A stretch of DNA of 64,000 bases from positions 75,144,339 through 75,208,338 of the forward strand of contig NW_026262734.1 in assembly GCF_021869535.1 (NCBI RefSeq), read 5' to 3'. Below, in pieces: positions 1 to 10,316 of this stretch. The first letter of the stretch is position 1. Every line of letters starts with the position of its first letter. The position numbers were made by a program, and so were the translations under genes. The notes beneath the pieces are model-generated. The model was not told where the DNA came from. It did no database searches and saw only the letters and a list, made by a program, of their open reading frames with translations. Origin of the DNA: Mytilus californianus. Taxonomy: Eukaryota; Mollusca; Bivalvia; Mytilida; Mytilidae.

Positions 1-1361
1 ATGAGGGGTGTCACGGGATATGACTATATAGGTCTTAAAGAGGAGAAACAGGCGCATCTTTTGCGCAAGGTATTGAAGGGCTCTATGTTCAAAATTTAAA
101 ACTAGAGCTCAAAATTAAAAAACAAAAATGTTAAAAACAGGGGGTCTGTCTATTCCATGGCTTCTAGAGAAAATAATGAGGGGTGTCACAGGGTATGACT
201 ATATAGGTCTTGTACAGGAGAAACAGGCGCATCTTTTGCGCAAGGTATCGAAGGGCGCTATGTTCAAAAATCTGAAACTAGAGCTCAAAATTAAAAAAAA
301 AAAATGTTAAAAACAGGGGGGTTGGCCTATTCCATGGCTTCTAGAGAAAAATAATGAGGGGTGTCACAGGACATGACTATATAAGTCTTGTAGAGGAGAA
401 ACATGCGCATCTTTTGCGCAAGGTATCGAAGGGCGCTATGTTCAAAAATCTGAAACTAGAGCTCAAAATTAAAAAAAAAATGTTAAAAACAGGGGGTTGG
501 CGTATTCCATGGCTTCTAGAGAAAAATAATGAGGGGTGTCACGGGGTATGACTATATAGGTCTTGAAGAGGAGAAACAGGCGCATCTTTTGCGCAAGATA
601 TCGAAGGGCGCTATGTTCAAAAATCTGAAACTAGAGCTCAAAATTTGAAAAAAAGTGGTTGAAAACAGGGGAGTTGGCCTATTTCATGGCTTCTAGAGAA
701 AAATAATGAGGGGTGTCACGGGGTATGACTATATAGGTCTTAAAGAGGAGAAACAGGCGCATCTTTTGCGCAAGGTATCGAAGGGCGCTTTGTTCAAAAA
801 TCTGAAACTAGAGCTCAAAATTTAAAAAAAAATGTTAAAAACAGGGGGTTGGCCTATTCCATGGCTTCTAGAGAAAAATAATGAGGGGTGTCCCGGGGTA
901 TGACTATATAGGTCTTGTAGAGGAGAAAGAGGCGCATCTTTTGCGCAAGGTATCGAAGGACGCTATGTTAAAAAATCTGAAACTAGAGCTCAAAAATCTG
1001 AAACTAGAGCTCAAAATTTAAAAAAAAATGTTAAAAACAGGGGGTTGGCCTATTCCATGGCATCTAGAGAAAAATAATGAGGGGTGTCACGGGGTATGAC
1101 TATATAGGTCTTGAAATCTGAAACTAGAACTCAAAAATCTGAAACTAGAGCTCAAAATTAAAAAAAAAATGTTAAAAACAGGGGGTTGGCCTATTCCATG
1201 GCTTCTAGAGAAAAATAATGTCACGGGGTATGACTATATAGGTCTTGAAGAGGAGAAACAGGCGCATCTTTTGCGCAAGGTATCGAAGGACGCTATGTTA
1301 AAAAATCTGAAACTAGAGCTCAAAATTTGAAAAAAAATGGAATAAAACAGATCGGGTTGGC
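1..1361 (+). repeat. 176-bp satellite array, forward orientation (about 8 monomers)
   Basis: The marker TGACTATATAGG recurs at about 21, 197, 373, 549, 725, 901, 1098 and 1231. This gives five intervals of exactly 176 bp, then 197 and 133 where a monomer is rearranged. Each monomer carries CCATGG, TCTAGA, the palindromic core CTATATAG, a GCGCA-loop-TGCGC inverted repeat, GAGCTC and an A-rich tail. The array runs off the left edge of the window, so its true length is unknown. The last monomer decays near 1340. The same monomer occurs inverted at 15796-35457. Open frames of 60-65 codons inside it are by-products of the repeat. Confidence 0.95.
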
Positions 1362-1365
1362 TATT

Positions 1366-1791
1366 GGTGTTATACCTCCATTGATTTTCATTTATTATTT
1401 TTTTTTTTTTGAATTTGCAGTTTTCCAAAACATTGTGGAGAATTTATCTTTGTTTCAAATTAAAAAATTAACATAACATTTCATTGCATATAAGAAAATA
1501 ACTATCACTGTCAGTTAACCAATCAAATTTGCCCCTTATTTAACCTGTGTACAAGCTTTAGTAACCATGCAACCTCAAGTTTCCAAAATATTCTATAGAA
1601 ACCCCAAATAAAACAATAATGATTCTTTGAAATACCCAAGATACATGTATATGTTGATGACCCAGAAATGTTTGACTGCAATAAAATGATGGATTAATTA
1701 CCTACAGCTGTCAAATTTAAGGGAATTATTTTTTCGACCTATTTTTGTATGCAACCGGATGTGACATGCCATGATTTGGTGGTATTACACC
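1366..1791 (+). mobile_element. Short TIR element, copy A (MITE-like, 426 bp)
   Basis: It starts GGTGTTATACCTCCATTGA and ends with the near-complement TGGTGGTATTACACC. The interior matches copy B (2696-3158) with substitutions and small indels: shared stretches include the AACCAATCAAATTT, ATACCCAAGATACATGTATA and GCAACCGGATGTGAC segments. No coding capacity is visible, so it is non-autonomous. The left flank TATT (1362-1365) lies in a satellite monomer. The right flank does not repeat TATT, so this copy alone lacks a target duplication. Confidence 0.75.
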
Positions 1792-2695
1792 TGAAGAAGA
1801 CATTTTTATTTAATAAACTGAAAGGGATTTTTTCCTTTGTAATACTGTTTTTTTCAAGCATTCCTGTCATGTTTTGTCATAATCAGTTCAATAGTTTGAG
1901 AAAAAATCTAGTATAATGTACGACGACATCTTCAGCGATTCGTGCAGATTTTTTTCGAAAAATCCAAACCAAGCCGCATCATGATAGAATATAGTGTGGA
2001 CCAATAATGATTAAATATTTATCTCATCTACCTACAAACAGTTGAATATGATACAAAAGATGACTTAAGGATGATAAATACCACTACTGGACCCCTTTGT
2101 CTTCTTTATAAGGTCTCTTTTGGTCCATTTATACATGTCATTTCCTAAAAATTTCAACTTTTCAGGCCAATAAATAAAAATAAAGAAGTAACTTTCACTC
2201 ATTTATGATAGAAATGTTACAATAAATTACATTGAGTAATTGAAGTATTCAAGCAGAATGAACAATCCATATAAAAGTTTACTGGAGGTTTTAATAAGTC
2301 CTTACGTAAAACTTAAATTTACGCTGCGTTCCAGAGAGGGACATAACAAGCTTCTCTATTAGTGAATAATTTGTTGGTACTGCTTTAAAAAATAATCACA
2401 TTTACTTATAACTATATATTTATTAAAATATTTCTGAGAGAAATCTTTCTATTATAGCAGAATATAAGAAAAAAGGATAAAAAGCTCCCCAAAACACCGT
2501 GAAGTATGGCTTGTTCTGTTAACTAATATTCATGGTAGAGTCCAATTTCAAGGAAATGTTCTCATAAAATATGTTTTGGAGACTCAATCCACTCAGAATA
2601 TTTCATTGTTTGTAATATTTCAGTTGAATAGCAAGAAATTTTAACACACGAGTATACTCACAAGGTCAAAGATGCATGTACAGCACCCCATATTA
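1792..2695. other. Unclassified 0.9-kb spacer between the two TIR-element copies
   Basis: AT-rich sequence with stops in all frames, and no recognisable coding or RNA feature. It is bounded by the inner ends of TIR elements A and B. From 1797 onward it belongs to the 4.7-kb unit that is duplicated at 6501-11198. Confidence 0.6.
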
Positions 2696-3158
2696 GGTGT
2701 AATACCACCATTGATTTTCCCCTATCAGTCTTTTTAGAATTTACACTTTTCAAAAAATTGTGCAGAATTTATCTTTGTTTCAAATTAAAAAAATACTTGG
2801 CATGAGTAAAGTTTTATCCTGTCCAGTACTATAGAAAAGAATTCACATAAAATTGCATTGCATATAAGAAAATAACCATAACTGTCAGTTAACCAATCAA
2901 ATTTTCCTCCTTATATAACCTGTATACAAGCTTTAGTTACCATGCAACCTCCTCAAAATATTCTATAGAAACCCAAAATTAAAAAAAAAATGATGCTTTG
3001 AAATACCCAAGATACATGTATATGTTTATCACCCAGAAATGTTTTACTGCAATAAAATGATGAATTACCTATAACTGTCAAATTCAAGGGAATATTTTTT
3101 TCGACCTATTTTCGTATGCAACCGGATGTGACGTACCATGCATTGATGGTATTACACC
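2696..3158 (+). mobile_element. Short TIR element, copy B (MITE-like, 463 bp)
   Basis: It begins GGTGTAATACCACCATTGA and ends TTGATGGTATTACACC, giving imperfect terminal inverted repeats of about 18-19 bp. It is the same family and orientation as copy A, with an extra segment near 2795-2850. The right flank TATT (3159-3162) sits in a satellite monomer at the same point where the left flank of copy A sits. No ORF is present. Confidence 0.78.
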
Positions 3159-3470
3159 TATTCAATGGCTTCTAGAGAAAAAAAATAATGTGGAGTTTCA
3201 CGGGGTATAGCTATATAGGTCTTGTAGAGGAGAAACAGGCCCATGGTTTGCGCAAGGTTTCGAGTTGCGCTTTGTCCAAAAACTGAAACTAGGGCTCGGA
3301 ATTTCAAAAAAATTTAGGAAAAACAACAGGAATTTGCCTATTCCATAGCCTTTGGAAAAAATAATGAGGGATGTCGCGGGGTAAGACTATAAAGGTCTTG
3401 TAGAGGGAACACAGGCGCATAGTTTGCGCAAAGCTTCAAGAGGTGCTATGTGGAAAGGAACTAAAATTTA
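3159..3470 (+). repeat. Two diverged satellite monomers, forward orientation
   Basis: The monomer landmarks (GGCTTCTAGAG, ATAATG, GGTCTTGTAGAGG, TTGCGCAA) recur with many substitutions at about 3163-3330 and 3331-3470. The divergence is clearly greater than in 1-1361 or 15796-35457, so these are old edge monomers beside the inserted elements. Confidence 0.8.
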
Positions 3471-4016
3471 GTGAGGAACAAAGCCAACTCAAATGTCGGA
3501 CAAGAACGTGAAAACCGTGAAAAAGACATATCAGAGTCAGGAAAGAAGAATTTCTTGTCATATGAAGTCGAAATGAAAATCCAAATTCCCCCATCCGAAT
3601 TACATGATGAAAGAGATTGTAAAATGTGTTATGTAAGTACTGATAAAGAGAAGGCTGAACACTGGCTGAATTTTTTTCAAGGGAATTTCGAAAAAGAAAA
3701 CGATGAAGATGAAAGAACTTTAGTGCGAAGGCCAGCTGGTATACAACCTAAAGTTCTATATACTATGACAGACTTAATAGACAGTCTACTTTGTATTATT
3801 TTCAAAAGTCTATTTATATCAGAGATTTTGTACCAGAATAAAACAAAATCGGCAAACAGTACTGAGTTGTTAAAAAGATATGATAGTAAAACTACATACA
3901 GACCAGTTAACTTTATCATTGACAATCCAAGCGCCACATTCCTAAAAGACGGTATAAGTACCCTCGTCCACGTGCGTGCATTGTCTGATATAAATAAATG
4001 TTTACTAGCTATATAG
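3471..4016 (+). pseudogene. Non-LTR retrotransposon reverse transcriptase fragment
   Basis: A 181-codon open frame with no ATG at its left end (the frame begins at a GTG), directly next to satellite DNA. Its middle resembles the fingers/early palm part of LINE reverse transcriptases. A charged leader contains HWLNFFQGNFEKEN, followed by a GIQPKVL segment (normally the PDGI-P-VL area), a hydrophobic stretch LLCIIFKSLF, and later TYRPVNF, which matches the conserved N/YRP-S/N-L motif. Downstream catalytic motifs (FADD/YADD) are absent, and the usual residues between the motifs are degenerate. I read it as a decayed fragment, not a gene. An identical copy lies at 8173-8718. Confidence 0.5.
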
Positions 4017-4308
4017 GCAAAAAAAGAAACATTTCCCTGGTTTTTAATTAAAAGAAATTACATATATTAATTTATAATATTTTCAAGATTAAAACTAGTG
4101 ACCTGAATGATTTATCTATCATTTACTAATTTGTTAAAAATTCGAAGACGACGTTACGTCATTTTCTGATTTTAAACAAATAAGCATTTTTTCAAACATT
4201 TACCTGTATAGAGATGGAATTGAGTTGTCCTTTTGTTCATTAAATGTGTCGAGCACTATTGTTAACAAAAGGTCGCATTAAAAAATTGAAAAAGTTACAC
4301 GTAAGTCA
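4017..4308. other. AT-rich gap, nothing recognised
   Basis: About 290 bp between the reverse transcriptase fragment and the Tc1-like transposase start. It may hold the left end of the Tc1-like element, but I cannot match a terminal inverted repeat to the right side. Confidence 0.5.
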
Positions 4309-5258
4309 ATGCCACGTCTACGTCATAATGAGAGAGAACGAGCTATTGTGTTGTTGGCAGCAAAAATGACTCTAATACAGGTTGCAAATCATCCCAATGT
4401 CTCTAGAATGAATATTGAAAAGCTTAAGACTCGTCTTAGAGATACTGGCACGACAAATAATCGTCCCCGAGGTTGCAGGCAACGTGAAACGAAGTTACGT
4501 TAGGACAGTCACATCCGCATTATTCATCTCCGGAATCGATTTGTAAATTTGTCACAAACAGCACAACAAACTCATGGAAGAAACAACAACAGGCTTATTC
4601 CCAAACAGTTTGTAACCGACTGCATCAAGTTTGCCTAAGAGCCCATCGTCCGTTGAAGGGACCTATCCTTATGCAGGGTCACAGGATGTCGCGACTTGAA
4701 TGGACTCGGGTACGGATTCGATGGAATAGACTATCATGGAGACAAGTCCTTTTTACCGATGAATAGAAATTCAACTTGACATTTAGCGACGGCAAAGCCA
4801 GTGTCTACCGGACGTGCAATGCATGATTTTCTGATGCGTGCGTACAGGAAACGGATCGGTTTGAGGGTGGCGGAATTGTGGTATGGGACGGAATAACCTA
4901 CCAGGAACGCACCGATCTGACAATTATTGAAGGTAACCTCAATGCAAAAAGGTATAGGAACGAAATTCTGGCTCCACTCGTTCTCCCGTTTCTCCGAAGG
5001 CATCGTTTTAACCACGTTTTTCAGCAGGAAAACGCCCGTTGTCACGTGGCACACATTTTAATGATTTTTTGGAGAATAATCACATTCGTGTGTTGCCGTG
5101 GCCAGCAATGTCTCCTGATTATCGCCAATGGAACATCTTTGGGACGAACTTGGACGACCCATCAGAAAGAGCCAAAATCCATTGGAAATGCTCGCCAATC
5201 TCCGAATAGCATTTTTCAGGGAATGGAACAACACAAAGGCCATTGATAAAGAGGGATG
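4309..5258 (+). pseudogene. Tc1-like transposase, inactivated
   Basis: The start encodes MPRLRHNERERAIVLL followed by an N-terminal helix-turn-helix (TLIQVANHPNVSRMNIEKL), typical of Tc1/mariner transposases. A TAG at 4501-4503 ends the first frame, but homology continues. FTDE followed by TAG near 4765 marks the first catalytic aspartate. The frame at 4878-5100 gives MVWDGITYQ and FQQENARCH, the place of the second catalytic Asp, here Glu. A shifted frame near 5131-5258 gives EHLWDELG with the third acidic residue and ends at TGA. The length (about 950 bp) is normal for the family, but stops, frameshifts and the D-to-E change make it non-functional. No flanking TIRs were identified. A near-identical copy is at 9011-9960. 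Confidence 0.85.
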
Positions 5259-5474
5259 ATCATGGGTAGTTCCTTCAAATACTGGAACATGAACGACAAC
5301 CATATCACCATTCTGAAAGCTCCGAGGGCCAGTTCGGATGCTGTAATGAAATGGTGGGTTATTAAAAAAAGTAAAAGACAGCACGTATGAAACCTAGTGC
5401 GACCAGATTTAAACGGATATAAAATTAATGAAGATAGAATATGATGCAGCAATCAAAGAACATGAGCAAAAATA
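5259..5474. other. Gap between the Tc1-like relic and the virus-like block
   Basis: No complete feature is seen. Around 5435-5470 one frame reads as a short charged helix (EYDAAIKEHEQK) just before the next remnant, so the left border of the virus-like block probably lies near 5400. Confidence 0.4.
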
Positions 5475-5609
5475 ATGGACAAGCTGGACAAGTGTGACCA
5501 CAAAATCAAACATGCAGAACCATTTGATTAGTTAACTTCACGAAAATAAAATGTCTGTCCACAATTTCTCAGGAACGCGCTCCTTGAACACCGCTTGAAA
5601 GGCATCTAA
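5475..5609 (+). pseudogene. Short remnant gene upstream of the packaging ATPase
   Basis: The 44-codon frame starts MDKLDKCDHKIK and ends CPQFLRNALLEHRLKGI, stopping 4 bp before the ATPase start. In-frame TAG (5529-5531) and TAA (5547-5549) interrupt it. A charged segment just upstream in another frame may be its older N-terminal part. The reason to call it a gene is its position: it abuts the ATPase with the same TAAATAAATG junction that separates the other genes of this block. Its function is unknown. The duplicated copy is at 10178-10312. Confidence 0.4.
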
Positions 5610-5616
5610 ATAAATG
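5604..5616 (+). promoter_or_regulatory. TCTAAATAAATG gene-junction motif
   Basis: The stop of the upstream remnant, an AATAAA-like hexamer and the ATPase ATG overlap in 13 bp. Close variants occur at 12986-12995, 14377-14388, 11519-11530 and 6481-6490. They lie in different reading frames relative to the genes, which points to a nucleotide-level signal (late promoter, polyadenylation signal, or both). The role is inferred. Confidence 0.4.
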
Positions 5617-6374
5617 AACGTCGAAGACATTTCCTACAGTGCCAACGCCCCCAAAAGGAGCAATCACTACCTCCTACCGCAGCGGTCGATTAGAGGGTTG
5701 ATCATTGGGAGGTCGGACTGTGGTAAGACAACGCTGTTGAACAACCTACTCCTGCGCGATGGATGGCTCGACTACGATCGATTGTACGTTTTCGGAAAAT
5801 CGCTTCACCAGCCCATCTACCAGCGGTTGCAGCAAGCGCTGGGAAAAGGCTTCCCTAAGGAAGATATCCGAGACCTCCTACAGTGCAAGGGCAAGTCACC
5901 CTACTCGTTGATCGATGTGGCCAACGCCTTACCTCCACCACGACACCCAAATGGTATCGACACTTTTTTCTTCGAGCAAGGGAGCGATGTACCAGACCCC
6001 GGGAACTTGACCCTAGCCACAAGAACCTCATAGTGTTCGACGACTTGATGCTGAGCAAACAGAACACGTGTGAAGACTACTACGTGCGCGATCGCCACAA
6101 CAACGTCGATTGTTTCTACCTGTGACAGAACTACTTCAAACTGCCCAGACAATCGATCCGAGAACATGTAAACTTTATCTGTCTCTTTCAGCAAGATGCT
6201 AAGAATCTCGATCATATCCGGCGTGACCACTGCAACGATCTTACCAAGTAACAATTTGACGCTCTGTGTAAGCATTGCTGGTCCCAACCCTATGGATTTG
6301 TAACCATCGATCTCACGAGCCACAAGTCAGCAGGTAAATACCGATACAAATTAGATGAGTTCTATGAGGTATAA
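5614..6374 (+). pseudogene. Polinton/adintovirus-like DNA-packaging ATPase (A32/FtsK-HerA type), copy 1
   Basis: The family pumps viral DNA into preformed capsids. Walker A is clear at residues 32-39 (GRSDCGKT) and is followed by TLLNNLLL. After a frameshift between about 5990 and 6020, the second frame carries Walker B (NLIVFDDL, near 6025) and then a conserved helix ending in FICLFQQD. In-frame TGA (6123-6125) and TAA (6249-6251) follow, and the frame ends at TAA 6372-6374. The implied length (about 250 residues) is normal for the family. The ATG at 5614 is supported by the junction motif just before it. With one frameshift and two nonsense codons this copy is dead. The GC content is visibly higher than the flanking DNA. 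Confidence 0.8.
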
Positions 6375-6382
6375 GATAAAGA

Positions 6383-6485
6383 ATGGATCAGTTTGAAGAT
6401 TTCTTCCTCGATTATCGATGCTATGAAAAAGGGTAGACATATCAGCATCGAGGAATATAAGGCGCTTCGTCGTAGCATCCTATAA
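6383..6485 (+). pseudogene. Small frameshifted remnant after the ATPase, copy 1
   Basis: An ATG at 6383 opens MDQFEDFFLDYRCYEKG and then meets a TAG. The +2 frame across the same bases reads IIDAMKKGRHISIEEYKALRRSIL and ends at TAA 6483-6485. The two halves look like one short acidic-then-basic protein of about 33 codons broken by a frameshift. The function is unknown. The stop is followed by TATAAATAAG, a variant of the block's junction motif. The duplication breakpoint lies 11 bp downstream. Confidence 0.4.
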
Positions 6486-6509
6486 ATAAGTGTTAATAGA
6501 AAGACATTG

Positions 6510-7398
6510 TATTTAATAAACTGAAAGGGATTTTTTCCTTTGTAATACTGTTTTTTTCAAGCATTCCTGTCATGTTTTGTCATAATCAGTTCAATAGTTT
6601 GAGAAAAAATCTAGTATAATGTACGACGACATCTTCAGCGATTCGTGCAGATTTTTTTCGAAAAATCCAAACCAAGCCGCATCATGATAGAATATAGTGT
6701 GGACCAATAATGATTAAATATTTATCTCATCTACCTACAAACAGTTGAATATGATACAAAAGATGACTTAAGGATGATAAATACCACTACTGGACCCCTT
6801 TGTCTTCTTTATAAGGTCTCTTTTGGTCCATTTATACATGTCATTTCCTAAAAATTTCAACTTTTCAGGCCAATAAATAAAAATAATGAAGTAACTTTCA
6901 CTCATTTATGATAGAAATGTTACAATAAATTACATTGAGTAATTGAAGTATTCAAGCAGAATGAACAATCCATATAAAAGTTTACTGGAGGTTTTAATAA
7001 GTCCTTACGTAAAACTTAAATTTACGCTGCGTTCCAGAGAGGGACATAACAAGCTTCTCTATTAGTGAATAATTTGTTGGTACTGCTTTAAAAAATAATC
7101 ACATTTACTTATAACTATATATTTATTAAAATATTTCTGAGAGAAATCTTTCTATTATAGCAGAATATAAGAAAAAAGGATAAAAAGCTCCCCAAAACAC
7201 CGTGAAGTATGGCTTGTTCTGTTAACTAATATTCATGGTAGAGTCCAATTTCAAGGAAATGTTCTCATAAAATATGTTTTGGAGACTCAATCCACTCAGA
7301 ATATTTCATTGTTTGTAATATTTCAGTTGAATAGCAAGAAATTTTAACACACGAGTATACTCACAAGGTCAAAGATGCATGTACAGCACCCCATATTA
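6510..7398. other. Duplicated unclassified spacer
   Basis: Copy of 1807-2695 with only a few substitutions. No gene or recognisable signal. In this unit it is not preceded by TIR element A. Confidence 0.6.
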
Positions 7399-7860
7399 GG
7401 TGTAATACCACCATTGATTTTCCCCTATCAGTCTTTTTAGAATTTGCACTTTTCAAAAAATTGTGCAGAATTTATCTTTGTTTCAAATTAAAAAAATACT
7501 TGGCATGAGTAAAGTTTTATCCTGTCCAGTACTATAGAAAAGAATTCACATAAAATTGCATTGCATATAAGAAAATAACCATAACTGTCAGTTAACCAAT
7601 CAAATTTTCCTCCTTATATAACCTGTATACAAGCTTTAGTTACCATGCAACCTCCTCAAAATATTCTATAGAAACCCAAAATTAAAAAAAAATGATACTT
7701 TGAAATACCCAAGATACATGTATATGTTTATCACCCAGAAATGTTTTACTGCAATAAAATGATGAATTACCTATAACTGTCAAATTCAAGGGAATATTTT
7801 TTTCGACCTATTTTCGTATGCAACCGGATGTGACGTACCATGCATTGATGGTATTACACC
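7399..7860 (+). mobile_element. Short TIR element, copy B duplicated
   Basis: Same sequence as 2696-3158 apart from a few changes, including a shorter A-run. It is followed by TATT and diverged satellite. It was carried here by the 4.7-kb duplication and is not an independent insertion. Confidence 0.78.
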
Positions 7861-8172
7861 TATTCAATGGCTTCTAGAGAAAAAAAATAATGTGGAGTTT
7901 CACGGGGTATAGCTATATAGGTCTTGTAGAGGAGAAACAGGCCCATGGTTTGCGCAAGGTTTCGAGTTGCGCTTTGTCCAAAAACTGAAACTAGGGCTCG
8001 GAATTTCAAAAAAATTTAGGAAAAACAACAGGAATTTGCCTATTCCATAGCCTTTGGAAAAAATAATGAGGGATGTCGCGGGGTAAGACTATAAAGGTCT
8101 TGTAGAGGGAACACAGGCGCATAGTTTGCGCAAAGCTTCAAGAGGTGCTATGTGGAAAGGAACTAAAATTTA
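7861..8172 (+). repeat. Two diverged satellite monomers, duplicated
   Basis: Copy of 3159-3470 within the tandem duplication, with the same degenerate TTGCGCAA and GGTCTTGTAGAGG landmarks. Confidence 0.8.
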
Positions 8173-8718
8173 GTGAGGAACAAAGCCAACTCAAATGTCG
8201 GACAAGAACGTGAAAACCGTGAAAAAGACATATCAGAGTCAGGAAAGAAGAATTTCTTGTCATATGAAGTCGAAATGAAAATCCAAATTCCCCCATCCGA
8301 ATTACATGATGAAAGAGATTGTAAAATGTGTTATGTAAGTACTGATAAAGAGAAGGCTGAACACTGGCTGAATTTTTTTCAAGGGAATTTCGAAAAAGAA
8401 AACGATGAAGATGAAAGAACTTTAGTGCGAAGGCCAGCTGGTATACAACCTAAAGTTCTATATACTATGACAGACTTAATAGACAGTCTACTTTGTATTA
8501 TTTTCAAAAGTCTATTTATATCAGAGATTTTGTACCAGAATAAAACAAAATCGGCAAACAGTACTGAGTTGTTAAAAAGATATGATAGTAAAACTACATA
8601 CAGACCAGTTAACTTTATCATTGACAATCCAAGCGCCACATTCCTAAAAGACGGTATAAGTACCCTCGTCCACGTGCGTGCATTGTCTGATATAAATAAA
8701 TGTTTACTAGCTATATAG
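8173..8718 (+). pseudogene. Reverse transcriptase fragment, duplicated copy
   Basis: The predicted translation is identical to that of 3471-4016 over all 181 residues, including the HWLNFFQ leader and the TYRPVNF motif. The perfect identity reflects a recent duplication and is not evidence of selection. A catalytic FADD/YADD box is absent. Confidence 0.5.
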
Positions 8719-9010
8719 GCAAAAAAAGAAACATTTCCCTGGTTTTTAATTAAAAGAAATTACATATATTAATTTATAATATTTTCAAGATTAAAACTAG
8801 TGACCTGAATGATTTATCTATCATTTACTAATTTGTTAAAAATTCGAAGACGACGTTACGTCATTTTCTGATTTTAAACAAATAAGCATTTTTTCAAACA
8901 TTTACCTGTATAGAGATGGAATTGAGTTGTCCTTTTGTTCATTAAATGTGTCGAGCACTATTGTTAACAAAAGGTCGCATTAAAAAATTGAAAAAGTTAC
9001 ACGTAAGTCA

Positions 9011-9960
9011 ATGCCACGTCTACGTCATAATGAGAGAGAACGAGCTATTGTGTTGTTGGCAGCAAAAATGACTCTAATACAGGTTGCAAATCATCCCAAT
9101 GTCTCTAGAATGAATATTGAAAAGCTTAAGACTCGTCTTAGAGATACTGGCACGACAAATAATCGTCCCCGAGGTTGCAGGCAACGTGAAACGAAGTTAC
9201 GTTAGGACAGTCACATCCGCATTATTCATCTCCGGAATCGATTTGTAAATTTGTCACAAACAGCACAACAAACTCATGGAAGAAACAACAACAGGCTTAT
9301 TCCCAAACAGTTTGTAACCGACTGCATCAAGTTTGCCTAAGAGCCCATCGTCCGTTGAAGGGACCTATCCTTATGCAGGGTCACAGGATGTCGCGACTTG
9401 AATGGACTCGGGTACGGATTCGATGGAATAGACTAACATGGAGACAAGTCCTTTTTACCGATGAATAGAAATTCAACTTGACATTTAGCGACGGCAAAGC
9501 CAGTGTCTACCGGACGTGCAATGCATGATTTTCTGATGCGTGCGTACAGGAAACGGATCGGTTTGAGGGTGGCGGAATTGTGGTATGGGACGGAATAACC
9601 TACCAGGAACGCACCGATCTGACAATTATTGAAGGTAACCTCAATGCAAAAAGGTATAGGAACGAAATTCTGGCTCCACTCGTTCTCCCGTTTCTCCGAA
9701 GGCATCGTTTTAACCACGTTTTTCAGCAGGAAAACGCCCGTTGTCACGTGGCACACATTTTAATGATTTTTTGGAGAATAATCACATTCGTGTGTTGCCG
9801 TGGCCAGCAATGTCTCCTGATTATCGCCAATGGAACATCTTTGGGACGAACTTGGACGACCCATCAGAAAGAGCCAAAATCCATTGGAAATGCTCGCCAA
9901 TCTCCGAATAGCATTTTTCAGGGAATGGAACAACACAAAGGCCATTGATAAAGAGGGATG
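9011..9960 (+). pseudogene. Tc1-like transposase, duplicated inactive copy
   Basis: It shares every inactivating lesion with 4309-5258 (TAG after the helix-turn-helix, TAG after the first catalytic Asp, and the frameshift before EHLWDELG). The lesions therefore predate the duplication. A T-to-A difference near 9435 is one of the few changes between the copies. Confidence 0.85.
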
Positions 9961-10177
9961 ATCATGGGTAGTTCCTTCAAATACTGGAACATGAACGACA
10001 ACCATATCACCATTCTGAAAGCTCCGAGGGCCAGTTCGGATGCTGTAATGAAATGGTGGGTTATTAAAAAAAAGTAAAAGACAGCACGTATGAAACCTAG
10101 TGCGACCAGATTTAAACGGATATAAAATTAATGAAGATAGAATATGATGCAGCAATCAAAGAACATGAGCAAAAATA

Positions 10178-10312
10178 ATGGACAAGCTGGACAAGTGTGA
10201 CCACAAAATCAAACATGCAGAACCATTTGATTAGTTAACTTCACGAAAATAAAATGTCTGTCCACAATTTCTCAGGAACGCGCTCCTTGAACACCGCTTG
10301 AAAGGCATCTAA
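10178..10312 (+). pseudogene. Short remnant upstream of the ATPase, duplicated copy
   Basis: Duplicate of 5475-5609 with the same two in-frame stops and the same TAAATAAATG junction to the ATPase start. Confidence 0.4.
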
Positions 10313-10316
10313 ATAA

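Larger units (their letters stand above)
1797..6496 (+). repeat. 4.7-kb tandem duplication, unit 1
   Basis: It aligns with 6501-11198 at an offset of 4702-4704. It contains the spacer, TIR element B, diverged satellite monomers, the reverse transcriptase fragment, the Tc1-like relic, the ATPase and its small neighbours. By eye I found fewer than ten differences, mostly homopolymer length and single substitutions (for example near 2187, 2746, 2996, 4733, 5360, 5693 and 6274). The units are separated by TAGA only. The left breakpoint lies 6 bp beyond the inner end of TIR element A. Confidence 0.93.

Noticed and set aside
128..551. Open frames of 60-65 codons in the left satellite array as small genes
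   Set aside because: They follow the 176-bp period, share the same peptide and are interrupted at variant sites. They reflect the repeat, not coding selection.
5901..6323. Minus-strand 140-codon frame opposite the ATPase
   Set aside because: It is antisense to a clear Walker A/Walker B ATPase and its 10604-10978 counterpart is shorter. No independent motif.
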